Source of the DNA: Lachnospiraceae bacterium
GTDB lineage: Bacteria; Bacillota; Clostridia; Lachnospirales; Lachnospiraceae
Length of the DNA: 64,000 bases
Direction of reading: 5' to 3'
NCBI GenBank assembly: GCA_021770785.1
Contig: JAETQH010000022.1
Location: forward strand, 1-64,000
Shown here: one piece after another, positions 18,898-26,915 of the stretch
Layout: each line of letters begins with the position of its first letter
Numbering within the stretch: position 1 is the stretch's first letter
Notes under the pieces: generated by a model
The model's database searches: none
What the model was told of the DNA's origin: nothing
The model's input: the letters and a program-made list of their open reading frames with translations, nothing else
Position numbers and translations under genes: made by a program

Positions 18898-19773
18898 ATG
18901 AAGAAAATATTAGTGACAGGCTGTAACGGGCAGTTGGGGCGGGCTATCCGCGGGGAATATGAGAATGAGGATGTGGAATTTATTAATACGGACGTGGTGG
19001 AGGGTGACGGAATTGTTGCTTTGGATATCACAGATGTGGAGGCGGTGCTGAAGCTGGTGCGGGAGACGAAACCGGAGGTGATTATCAACTGTGCGGCGCA
19101 CACCAATGTGGATGCCTGTGAAAAACAGTGGGATTTGGCATACAAGATTAATGCCATTGGACCGAGGAACCTCAGCATTGCGGCATCGGAAGTGGGTGCT
19201 AAGATGATGCATGTTTCCACGGACTATGTGTTTGAGGGGAACGGGACAAGACCTTATACGGAGTTTGATGAGATAAATCCGGTGAGCGCCTACGGAAAGA
19301 CCAAGGCGGAGGGTGAGAAATTTGTAAAGGAATTTGCGAAGAAATATTTTATTTTCCGTACGGCATGGCTTTACGGAGACGGAAAGAATTTTGTAAAGAC
19401 AATGCTGCGGCTGTCCGAAACCCATGAGGAGGTGACGGTGGTGGAGGACCAGAAGGGCTCACCTACCAGTGCGGTGGAGTTGGCGAGAGTCATTCATCAT
19501 TTTGAGCCTACGGAGAATTACGGCGTGTTCCATGCTACCTGCGAGGGAGATACCAACTGGGCGGTATTTACGGAAGAGATTTTTAAACGGGCAGGAAAGC
19601 AGACGAAAGTGAAGCATGTGACCAGTGAGCAGTATGCCGAGATGAATCCGGCTTCTGCGAAAAGACCTGCCTATTCCATTCTGGAGAATTATATGATGAA
19701 GCTCACCAGTGATTACCGGATGGCAGACTGGCAGACTGCGCTGGATGAATATATGAAAACATTGGAATGGTAG
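18898..19773 (+). CDS. rfbD: dTDP-4-dehydrorhamnose reductase
   Basis: Last step of dTDP-L-rhamnose synthesis: NAD(P)H reduction of dTDP-4-dehydro-L-rhamnose. The 291-aa extended short-chain dehydrogenase has the nucleotide motif TGCNGQLG at residues 7-14, the family sequence VSTDYVFEG near 107 and the catalytic YGKTK near 130. The start has an AGAAGGG site. Here the rhamnose genes are in the order rfbD, (glycosyltransferase), rfbB, rfbA, rfbC, with all four steps present in 5 kb. Confidence 0.95.
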   Translation: MKKILVTGCNGQLGRAIRGEYENEDVEFINTDVVEGDGIVALDITDVEAVLKLVRETKPEVIINCAAHTNVDACEKQWDLAYKINAIGPRNLSIAASEVGAKMMHVSTDYVFEGNGTRPYTEFDEINPVSAYGKTKAEGEKFVKEFAKKYFIFRTAWLYGDGKNFVKTMLRLSETHEEVTVVEDQKGSPTSAVELARVIHHFEPTENYGVFHATCEGDTNWAVFTEEIFKRAGKQTKVKHVTSEQYAEMNPASAKRPAYSILENYMMKLTSDYRMADWQTALDEYMKTLEW

Positions 19774-19797
19774 GATACAGTAAAGAGCGGCATTTTT

Positions 19798-20019
19798 ATG
19801 CCGGTATTTTTCTGGACAGGCAGTGTTTTATATTGCTGTATGCACGGTGTTTTTCCTGCTGTATCTGCTGCGGGTTGCGGAAGAAGGACGGGAGGCAGCG
19901 GGGTTGTCGGAAACTATGGGGGATATTCCCGGCAGAGGATTCCGTAAAGGAGACAGAGGATTTTGCGATGATGAAACTGTTTGGAATTGAGGAACGGACA
20001 GATATAGGCCGGTGGTAGC
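19798..20019 (+). pseudogene. Possible decayed small membrane-protein gene
   Basis: The 277-bp gap between rfbD and the next glycosyltransferase has no intact gene with a good start. Reading across frames gives a plausible small protein: an ATG at 19798 (MPVFFWTG), then in the next frame a hydrophobic helix (FYIAVCTVFFLLYLLRVAEE), then in the third frame an acidic tail (DSVKETEDFAMMKLFGIEER) ending at a TAG near 20018. Two +1 shifts would be needed. Chance hydrophobic reading is possible, and the family is not recognised. Confidence 0.3.
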
Positions 20020-20050
20020 GTGAAAAGAATGGAAGGATTTGATTTAGGAT

Positions 20051-21010
20051 ATGAGCAAGATTACAGTTGTTGTTCCCTGCTATAATGAGGAACAGTCTCT
20101 GCACTTTTTCTATGAGGAAATGGAACAGGTGGCAGCGGAAATGAAAGAAAACACCTTTGAATATCTTTTTGTGGACGACGGCTCAAAGGACTGCACCTTA
20201 GAATGTATCAAGGAGTTAAAGGAAAAGGATGAAAAAGTCCGGTATGTTTCTTTTTCCAGAAATTTTGGAAAAGAGGCGGCGATTTATGCCGGATTATATC
20301 ACGCTTCCGGGGACTATGTGGCAATTATGGATGCGGATTTGCAGGATCCTCCGTCACTGCTGCCGGAAATGTACCGGGCGGTGACGGAGGAAGGATACGA
20401 CTCCGCAGCTACCCGCAGGGTTACGAGAAAGGGGGAGCCGCCCATCCGTTCCTTTTTCGCCAGAAGGTTTTACCATATTATGAATAAAATCAGCGATGTG
20501 GAACTGATGGACGGAGCCAGGGACTACCGTTTGATGAACCGTGCCTATGTGAATGCCCTGTTGGAAATGGGGGAATACAACCGTTTTTCCAAGGGACTTT
20601 TTGGTTGGGTAGGATTCAAAATCAAGTGGCTGGAATTTGAAAATGTGGAGCGGGTGGCAGGAGAGACGAAATGGTCCTTCTGGAAACTGTTTAAATATTC
20701 CTTAGACGGCATTGTGGCATTTTCTTCCATGCCCCTGTATATGGCGTCCTGGCTGGGGGCAAGCATGTGCGGGGTGTCTCTTTTCGCCATTTTATTTATT
20801 ATTGTCAGACAGCTGATGTTTGGCAATTCGGTGGCGGGCTGGCCTTCCATGGTGTGTATTATTATATTGATTGGTGGTTTGCAGCTGCTTAGCATTGGCA
20901 TTTTAGGGTTATACTTATCTAAGACCTATTTAGAGGTAAAGCACCGCCCCATCTATATTGCCAGGGAGGCTTATACGGAGAAATGCAATGCGGAGCCGGG
21001 GAAGCTATAA
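20051..21010 (+). CDS. Family 2 glycosyltransferase, polyprenyl-phosphate type
   Basis: Membrane glycosyltransferase of the DPM1/GtrB type, which loads a sugar from a nucleotide donor onto undecaprenyl phosphate. The 319-aa product has an N-terminal GT-A domain (TVVVPCYNEE; VDDGSKD; the metal motif MDADLQDPP near residue 96) and two C-terminal transmembrane helices (about 230-255 and 268-295). Such proteins usually supply lipid-linked sugar for glycan decoration on the outer face. It sits inside the rhamnose gene set, but the donor sugar cannot be read from sequence. Confidence 0.9.
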   Translation: MSKITVVVPCYNEEQSLHFFYEEMEQVAAEMKENTFEYLFVDDGSKDCTLECIKELKEKDEKVRYVSFSRNFGKEAAIYAGLYHASGDYVAIMDADLQDPPSLLPEMYRAVTEEGYDSAATRRVTRKGEPPIRSFFARRFYHIMNKISDVELMDGARDYRLMNRAYVNALLEMGEYNRFSKGLFGWVGFKIKWLEFENVERVAGETKWSFWKLFKYSLDGIVAFSSMPLYMASWLGASMCGVSLFAILFIIVRQLMFGNSVAGWPSMVCIIILIGGLQLLSIGILGLYLSKTYLEVKHRPIYIAREAYTEKCNAEPGKL

Positions 21011-21013
21011 AAC

Positions 21014-21042
21014 TTGTGCTTATATAAAAAATATGATAAAAT
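21014..21042 (+). promoter_or_regulatory. Probable promoter of rfbB
   Basis: The -35 is TTGTGC (21014-21019), the spacer 17 nt and the -10 TAAAAT (21037-21042). It would start transcription about 85 nt before rfbB. Confidence 0.5.
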
Positions 21043-21135
21043 AAAACATATTTATCGGTTGGAATTAGACCGTATTATGTAGGAAAGGTGTTCGCAGAAA
21101 CAGGAAACGCTGTCCTGCGGGAATAAGGAGAGATT

Positions 21136-22218
21136 ATGAGAACTTATTTAGTAACAGGTGGAGCCGGATTTATCGGTTCTAATTACATTCATTACATGTT
21201 TCGCAAATATGATAATGAAATCAGAATCATCAATGTAGATGCGCTGACTTATGCGGGAAATTTAGAGAACCTGAAAGGCATCGAAAACAGGGAGAATTAT
21301 ACCTTTGTGAAAGCGGATATCACGGATAAGGATGCTATCATGAAGATATTTGAAGAGAATGAGATTGACCGTGTGGTACATTTTGCCGCAGAGAGCCATG
21401 TGGACCGCAGTATCAAAAATCCGGAGGTTTTTGTAAAAACCAACGTGCTGGGAACTGCCGTTATGTTAAACTGCGCCAAGGCATCCTGGGAACTGCCGGA
21501 TGGCACTTTTAAAGAGGGAAAACGTTTCCTCCACGTGTCAACGGATGAGGTTTACGGTTCCTTAGAGGACGACGGAACCTACTTTTATGAGACAACCCCC
21601 TATGCGCCCCACAGTCCCTATTCTGCCAGCAAGGCATCTTCCGATATGCTAGTGAAAGCGTATATTGACACCTATAAATTCCCGGCGAACATCACCAACT
21701 GTTCCAACAACTACGGACCTTACCAGTTCCCGGAGAAGTTAATTCCGCTGATTATTAACAATGCGCTGCAGGGCAAGAAATTACCGGTTTACGGAGACGG
21801 AAAGAATGTCCGTGACTGGCTGTATGTGGATGACCATGCGAAAGCCATTGATATGGTACAGGAGAAGGGACGTCTTGGTGAAACCTACAACGTGGGTGGA
21901 CACAATGAAAAACAGAATATCGAAATTATCAATATCATTATCGAGACACTGCTTGAGATGCTGCCGGAGGATGACGAGAGAAGAAAGCTTGTGAGCAAAG
22001 ACTTAATCACCTATGTGGAAGACCGAAAAGGCCACGACAGACGATACGCTATTGCGCCGGATAAAATTAAAGCAGAAATCGGCTGGGAGCCGGAAACCAT
22101 GTTTAAAGACGGTATCAAAAAGACGATTGCCTGGTTCTTTGAGCATGAGGACTGGATGAAGAATGTTACCAGCGGCGATTACCAGAAATATTATGAGGAT
22201 ATGTATCAGAACAGATAA
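21136..22218 (+). CDS. rfbB: dTDP-glucose 4,6-dehydratase
   Basis: Second step of the rhamnose pathway, turning dTDP-glucose into dTDP-4-keto-6-deoxyglucose with bound NAD. The 360-aa extended short-chain dehydrogenase has TGGAGFIGSNYIH at residues 7-19, VSTDEVYG near 134 and the catalytic YSASK near 166. The sequence RDWLYVDDHAKAI near 230 is typical. It is slightly longer than average at the C-terminus. There is an AAGGAGAG site before the ATG. Confidence 0.97.
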   Translation: MRTYLVTGGAGFIGSNYIHYMFRKYDNEIRIINVDALTYAGNLENLKGIENRENYTFVKADITDKDAIMKIFEENEIDRVVHFAAESHVDRSIKNPEVFVKTNVLGTAVMLNCAKASWELPDGTFKEGKRFLHVSTDEVYGSLEDDGTYFYETTPYAPHSPYSASKASSDMLVKAYIDTYKFPANITNCSNNYGPYQFPEKLIPLIINNALQGKKLPVYGDGKNVRDWLYVDDHAKAIDMVQEKGRLGETYNVGGHNEKQNIEIINIIIETLLEMLPEDDERRKLVSKDLITYVEDRKGHDRRYAIAPDKIKAEIGWEPETMFKDGIKKTIAWFFEHEDWMKNVTSGDYQKYYEDMYQNR

Positions 22219-22230
22219 GGGATGCAGGCA

Positions 22231-22264
22231 GCAGTACCGTCTATAAGACGATACTGCTTGTTTG
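22231..22264 (+). terminator. Hairpin after rfbB, possible weak terminator
   Basis: An 11-bp stem with one mismatch (22231-22241 with 22247-22257, loop of five) is followed by a T-rich but interrupted run. It may reduce read-through into rfbA. Confidence 0.55.
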
Positions 22265-22364
22265 CGTTTTATTACCGGGTAGAAATTTTAAGAAAAATTT
22301 AACTTCTGTCTAGAAAATAATTAAGATAGATACGGTATGATAGGAAAAATCGGAGGATTGATGT

Positions 22365-23243
22365 ATGAAAGGAATTATTCTCGCCGGAGGCTCCGGCACC
22401 AGACTTTATCCATTGACAAAGGCAATTTCCAAACAGATTATGCCTGTTTATGACAAGCCCATGATTTATTATCCGCTGTCCACCCTGATGCTGGCAGGCA
22501 TCCGTGAGGTGCTGATTATCTCCACTCCCAGGGATTTGCCGGTATTTAAAGAGCTGTTCGGAGATGGCAGCCAGCTCGGCATGAGTTTCACCTATGCGGT
22601 GCAGGATGAGCCGAGAGGATTGGCAGACGCCTTTATCATCGGAGAGAAATTTATTGGAAAGGATGCGGTGGCGCTGGTTCTCGGTGACAACATTTTCTAC
22701 GGACAGAGCTTTTCTAAGGTGCTGCGTAATGTGGCGGAGCGCACGGAAAAGGAGACGGGAGCTACTGTTTTCGGCTATTATGTCAGAGACCCGAGAGAGT
22801 ATGGCGTGGTAGAGTTTGACGAGAACGGCAGAGCGCTCTCCATTGAGGAAAAACCGGAAAATCCGAAATCTAATTATGCGGTGCCGGGACTTTATTTCTA
22901 TGACAATGATGTGGTGGAGATTGCGAAAAATGTAAAACCCTCCGCAAGGGGCGAAATCGAAATTACGTCTGTCAATAATGAGTATTTACAGAGAGGGACT
23001 TTGAATGTGGAAACCTTAGGACGCGGTTTTGCATGGCTTGATACCGGAAACCATGATATGCTCCTTGCAGCGGCGGACTTTGTCTCTGCGTTCCAGAAGA
23101 GACAGGGGCTTTATATTTCCTGTATTGAGGAAATCGCCTATAAGAGAGGTTTCATCGATAAGGAGCAGTTAGTGAAGTTGGCGCAGCCGTTGATGAAGAC
23201 AGATTATGGTAAATATCTGATGGAGGTAGCGGAAGGGCTGTAG
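22365..23243 (+). CDS. rfbA: Glucose-1-phosphate thymidylyltransferase
   Basis: First step of dTDP-L-rhamnose synthesis: glucose-1-phosphate plus dTTP gives dTDP-glucose. The 292-aa protein begins [18 protein letters not shown], the nucleotide-binding signature, and has VLGDNIFYG near 107-115 and [20 protein letters not shown] near 160-180. Length is normal. There is a GGAGG site. A 178-bp purine-rich gap separates it from rfbC. Confidence 0.97.
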   Translation: MKGIILAGGSGTRLYPLTKAISKQIMPVYDKPMIYYPLSTLMLAGIREVLIISTPRDLPVFKELFGDGSQLGMSFTYAVQDEPRGLADAFIIGEKFIGKDAVALVLGDNIFYGQSFSKVLRNVAERTEKETGATVFGYYVRDPREYGVVEFDENGRALSIEEKPENPKSNYAVPGLYFYDNDVVEIAKNVKPSARGEIEITSVNNEYLQRGTLNVETLGRGFAWLDTGNHDMLLAAADFVSAFQKRQGLYISCIEEIAYKRGFIDKEQLVKLAQPLMKTDYGKYLMEVAEGL

Positions 23244-23421
23244 CAAGAGCTGCCGGGGAACAGAAGGACAGCAGCAGGGCTGCCGGAACGGCAGAGGGGC
23301 TGCTGTGGAACTTGCCGGAAAAGGGGAAAACGGTGCAGGTAGATTTCAACAGTCCGGATCCTTCCGGTGAGAGGAAAGAAGAGAAAAGAAGAGACAGGAA
23401 AGAAAAGAAGAGGATAGGGAA
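23244..23421 (+). other. Purine-rich gap between rfbA and rfbC
   Basis: 178 bp without a supported gene. From about 23369 to 23427 the plus strand is almost only A and G. The first half has repeated GCTGCCGG/CCGGCAG-like words that could form small hairpins. Confidence 0.5.
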
Positions 23422-24006
23422 ATGGGAAAGATAAAAGTAACGGATAATTGCAACGGAATTGAAGGATTGAAGGTGGTGGAGCCGGCAGTGTTCGGCGACG
23501 CCAGAGGATATTTTATGGAGACCTATAATTACAATGATTTTGCGGAGGCCGGCATTGACTGCCGGTTTGTGCAGGATAACCAGTCCGCATCGAAAAAAGG
23601 GGTGCTCAGGGGACTTCATTTCCAGATTAACCATCCGCAGGACAAGCTGGTGCGGGTGGTAAACGGAGAGGTGTTTGATGTGGCAGTGGATTTGCGGGAG
23701 GGTTCAAAAACCTTCGGAAAATGGTACGGCGTGTTGCTTTCCGCAGAAAATAAGAAACAGTTCTTTGTGCCGAAGAATTTTGCCCATGGCTTTATCGTGC
23801 TTTCCGATTATGCGGAGTTCTGCTATAAGGTGACGGATTTTTACCATCCCAATGATGAGGGAGGTATTCTCTGGAATGACCCGGATTTAGGCGTGGAGTG
23901 GATGATGCCGGAGGGTATGACTGCCGAAGATTTGATTTTGTCCGATAAGGACAAGGTCCATGGCGGTATCACTGCTTACTGCAAGGAAAGAGGCATCGTA
24001 AGATAA
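23422..24006 (+). CDS. rfbC: dTDP-4-dehydrorhamnose 3,5-epimerase
   Basis: Third step of the rhamnose pathway, epimerising carbons 3 and 5. The 194-aa cupin protein has the family sequences FGDARGYFMETYN, QDNQSASKKGVLRGLHFQ with the catalytic His near residue 65, VNGEVFDVAVDLR and FAHGFIVLSDYAEFCYK. It is full length. It is followed by a structured leader and the start of the exopolysaccharide operon. Confidence 0.96.
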   Translation: MGKIKVTDNCNGIEGLKVVEPAVFGDARGYFMETYNYNDFAEAGIDCRFVQDNQSASKKGVLRGLHFQINHPQDKLVRVVNGEVFDVAVDLREGSKTFGKWYGVLLSAENKKQFFVPKNFAHGFIVLSDYAEFCYKVTDFYHPNDEGGILWNDPDLGVEWMMPEGMTAEDLILSDKDKVHGGITAYCKERGIVR

Positions 24007-24190
24007 GAAATAGAGGAATGACAGAATAAAAGAAAAATCCTTTTCTGCTGACGTGACTGTTTGGAGCCGCAGACTGCCTGACAATCTGGCAAAAAAGATT
24101 TCAGGAAAAAGTTGCGGTTCCTCTATTTTCGAGGGGTTAGGGCATTTATCCACATAAATCTTTGAAACTGCGGCATTATAGGAGAGAAGT
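24007..24190 (+). promoter_or_regulatory. Structured leader of the polysaccharide operon
   Basis: The non-coding gap can fold in several ways. An 11-bp outer helix pairs 24008-24018 with 24118-24128. Inside it, 24066-24071 pairs with 24113-24118, and a hairpin spans 24077-24105 (CCTGA + AATCT against AGATT + TCAGG, one bulged base). An alternative 7-bp helix pairs 24066-24072 with 24168-24174, just before the ribosome binding site, and would compete with the inner helix. A further hairpin covers 24144-24159. No clear promoter was seen inside. The layout suggests control of read-through into the long downstream operon. Confidence 0.45.
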
Positions 24191-25609
24191 ATGTACCAAT
24201 CAAGAGAAAAAATACAAAATATTATACTGCTGATAGCGGATCTGGTATGTTTTGTCATCAGTTATTTTGGTGGCGGATACTTGTGGCTGGTGGGTTTTCG
24301 TAATGTTTCCGTGGCGGACATGAAGGTAGAACTGTTAGACAGTATGGGAATTGTTTTGGTGGCGTATATGCTGGTCATGCTGTTTTCCGATCTGGAGAAT
24401 AATTTTACCAGGCGCAGCGCTTACATGGATTTGTGGGCAGGCACGAAAGCCAGTGTTATTCTGATTTTTGTGACGGCGCTGACTATTTTTTTACAGCATA
24501 ACAATGCGGATGCCTCCAGGGGCGTGTATTTTTGCATTGCGGCGTTGAATTTGCTGTTGTATTTTCTGTCCCATGTGGTGATTAAATATTATTTGTTAAA
24601 AATATACCGGAACAAGCGTGCCACCAACCAGATATTTTTAGTAACTACTTCAGACCGGGTGGAGGATATCCTAGCAGAGCTGGAAAACTCCAAGGACTGG
24701 GCGCACCGCCTCACCAGTATTGCAGTGATTGATGACAATCAGGTGGGAAAATGGTATGAAGGGGTTCCCGTGGTGGCAACCTATACCAATATGTTTCAGT
24801 ATGCAAAGGAACAGATTGTAGACGAGGTTTTTATCAATGTACCCTATGACAGTGGGGAGGCACTTGCGGAGGTTGTGGCGAAATTTGAGGATATGGGTGC
24901 CACGGTGCATGTGAGCATTGAGATACTGAATAAATTTGACTATTATAAAAGCTTTGATATGATGGGAAATATTCCGGTGGTGACCTTTACCAACCAGCGT
25001 TATGACTGGAAAATGCTGTTTGTAAAACGTCTGATGGATATTGCCGGAGCCATCGTGGGACTGCTGATTACCGCAGTGGTAACGGTGCTTTTAGCGCCGC
25101 CGCTGTTGCTTGAGTCCCCCGGTCCCCTGTTTTTTGCGCAGAAGCGTGTGGGGAAAAACGGAAGGTTTTTTAAGATATATAAATTCCGGTCCATGTACCG
25201 GGACGCAGAGGAACGGAAAAAAGAGTTAGAGAGCCAGAATGAAATGAACGGCTTTATGTTTAAGATGAAGGATGATCCCCGTATCACTAAGGTGGGAAAA
25301 TTTATCCGAAAGACCAGTATTGACGAGCTGCCCCAGTTCTTTAATGTGTTAAAGGGGGATATGAGTCTGGTGGGAACCCGCCCCCCAACGGTGGAAGAGT
25401 TCCGGCAGTATGAGTCCCACCAGAAACGGCGGCTCAGTGCCAAACCGGGAATCACCGGGCTCTGGCAGGTCAGCGGACGAAATAACATCAGAGATTTTGA
25501 AGATGTGGTGAAGCTGGACGTACAGTATATTGATAACTGGAGCATTGGGCTTGATATTAAAATTTTGCTAAAGACGATTAAGGTAGTTTTTGAAAAAGGC
25601 GGAGAATGA
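24191..25609 (+). CDS. Undecaprenyl-phosphate sugar-1-phosphate transferase (WcaJ/WbaP type)
   Basis: Starts repeat-unit assembly by moving a sugar-1-phosphate onto undecaprenyl phosphate. The 472-aa membrane protein has four to five N-terminal helices (to about residue 140), a central nucleotide-binding-like domain, then a membrane hairpin (KRLMDIAGAIVGLLI) and the catalytic phosphoglycosyltransferase core: KIYKFRSMYRDAEER near 330, SIDELPQFFNVLKGDMSLVG near 376-395 and PGITGLWQVSGR near 420. It is the first gene after the structured leader. A second enzyme of the same class occurs at 41667. Confidence 0.93.
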   Translation: MYQSREKIQNIILLIADLVCFVISYFGGGYLWLVGFRNVSVADMKVELLDSMGIVLVAYMLVMLFSDLENNFTRRSAYMDLWAGTKASVILIFVTALTIFLQHNNADASRGVYFCIAALNLLLYFLSHVVIKYYLLKIYRNKRATNQIFLVTTSDRVEDILAELENSKDWAHRLTSIAVIDDNQVGKWYEGVPVVATYTNMFQYAKEQIVDEVFINVPYDSGEALAEVVAKFEDMGATVHVSIEILNKFDYYKSFDMMGNIPVVTFTNQRYDWKMLFVKRLMDIAGAIVGLLITAVVTVLLAPPLLLESPGPLFFAQKRVGKNGRFFKIYKFRSMYRDAEERKKELESQNEMNGFMFKMKDDPRITKVGKFIRKTSIDELPQFFNVLKGDMSLVGTRPPTVEEFRQYESHQKRRLSAKPGITGLWQVSGRNNIRDFEDVVKLDVQYIDNWSIGLDIKILLKTIKVVFEKGGE

Positions 25610-25622
25610 AAGGAGAGCGATT

Positions 25623-26915
25623 ATGAGCAAAGAATACAAGGTGGACAAGGAATACAGTGTGGCGGAGATTATCCATTACAATTTGAAAATGTGGTGGGTT
25701 GCGGCGATTCTTGCGATTTTATGTGCGGCGGTGCTTGGCGGTTATAAATATGTGACCCTTCACCCATATGTGGAGCAGGAGATTTATGACAATACCCAGC
25801 AGGTAGTGGCGGCGCTGTTTGTCAGTGAGTATAATGACGCAGATTCCAGTTCACGGGTGAACAATGTGAGAAAGATTGCAGCCAGCAACCGGGCATATAC
25901 CAATTTTAAGGAGATTACCGGATACGATTTGGCGGTGCAGGAATATCAGAACATTTTTGACAGTGAGCAGGGAGAAAGCTCGGATGTGGTATATTTCTAT
26001 GTGACTTTCCCGGGAAATTACGGGAACTTCTCCATTGCAGAAGAGACGGACGCCATCAATTTTATGGATGCGCTGATTGCAACTACCGCTAAGACCTGTG
26101 AAGAGCTGTTAGGAAAAGCCTGCCTGAGCGTGCTTGACTCTCCCTACGTCACCAGCGAGATTACCATGTTAAAATCCTACTCTATCACCCAGGACGATTT
26201 CGACAGGGCGGTATTGAAAGCCATCACCGCAGGCATTTTGCTGGGAATCATTGTGGAAGTGGTATGCTATACGTTCTGGATGTTGCTGTACAGAAAACCA
26301 AAGAATGCGGAGGAAATCCGTGAGTGTTTAGACGTAGATGTGATTGATGTATTAAAAGAGGGAACGGACAATGAAGAGGCATTCAAAAAAGCAGCGCTTT
26401 TCCTAAAAGAGGATGGAGTGTCCTGCAATAAGGTAAACTGCCTGAATTTACAGTGCCCGAAAAAGGACGCAGCCTTAAAGCTTGCCATGAGTTATGCCAA
26501 TGAGCAGAAAAAGACGCTCTACATTGACCTGGCGGTAAATGAGGGAAACGGGGAGGAAGCCCATTCCATCAGCAGTTATATCATCGGGGAGACACAGCAG
26601 ATTGATCCTCTTAAGATGAATAATTATCTGGATTCTGTCAGCAGAAACCCGGAAGCGGAAAAGGGACTGGATATTGCAGGAAACAAACGCTTTGCGCAGC
26701 TGATAGAGGAAATGAGCGGAAAATATGAGTGTATCGTAATTAACAGCACGGATGCGTCTAAGGCGGCGGAGGCTTATTCCGTGGCGAAGCTCTGCAACAA
26801 GACATTTGTGGTATGCGGCAGAAAAACGGTGAAGAATGAAGCGTTATACCGCATGAAAAATACGGCGGATGTCAATGGCATCCATATGGATGGAGTTCTG
26901 ATTTATGAGTTGTAA
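25623..26915 (+). CDS. Chain-length regulator (Wzz/CpsC type) with degenerate kinase-like domain
   Basis: Controls polymer length or export in Wzy-type systems. The 430-aa product has two transmembrane helices (about residues 26-45 and 205-225) enclosing a Wzz-like extracytoplasmic domain. A cytoplasmic domain of about 200 residues follows, laid out like the CpsD/BY-kinase partner (KLAMSYANEQKKTLYIDLAV, KYECIVINSTDASKAAEAYS, TFVVCGRKTVKNEALYRMKN). The P-loop GKS/T and the C-terminal tyrosine cluster are missing, so it is probably not an active kinase. The start at 25623 follows AAGGAGAG. Confidence 0.8.
   Translation: MSKEYKVDKEYSVAEIIHYNLKMWWVAAILAILCAAVLGGYKYVTLHPYVEQEIYDNTQQVVAALFVSEYNDADSSSRVNNVRKIAASNRAYTNFKEITGYDLAVQEYQNIFDSEQGESSDVVYFYVTFPGNYGNFSIAEETDAINFMDALIATTAKTCEELLGKACLSVLDSPYVTSEITMLKSYSITQDDFDRAVLKAITAGILLGIIVEVVCYTFWMLLYRKPKNAEEIRECLDVDVIDVLKEGTDNEEAFKKAALFLKEDGVSCNKVNCLNLQCPKKDAALKLAMSYANEQKKTLYIDLAVNEGNGEEAHSISSYIIGETQQIDPLKMNNYLDSVSRNPEAEKGLDIAGNKRFAQLIEEMSGKYECIVINSTDASKAAEAYSVAKLCNKTFVVCGRKTVKNEALYRMKNTADVNGIHMDGVLIYEL

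Noticed and set aside
24146-24154. TTATCCACA, a perfect DnaA-box match
   Set aside because: Single copy in a leader between glycan genes, with no second box, AT-rich unwinding region or dnaA/dnaN nearby. It also lies in a small hairpin. Not an origin.
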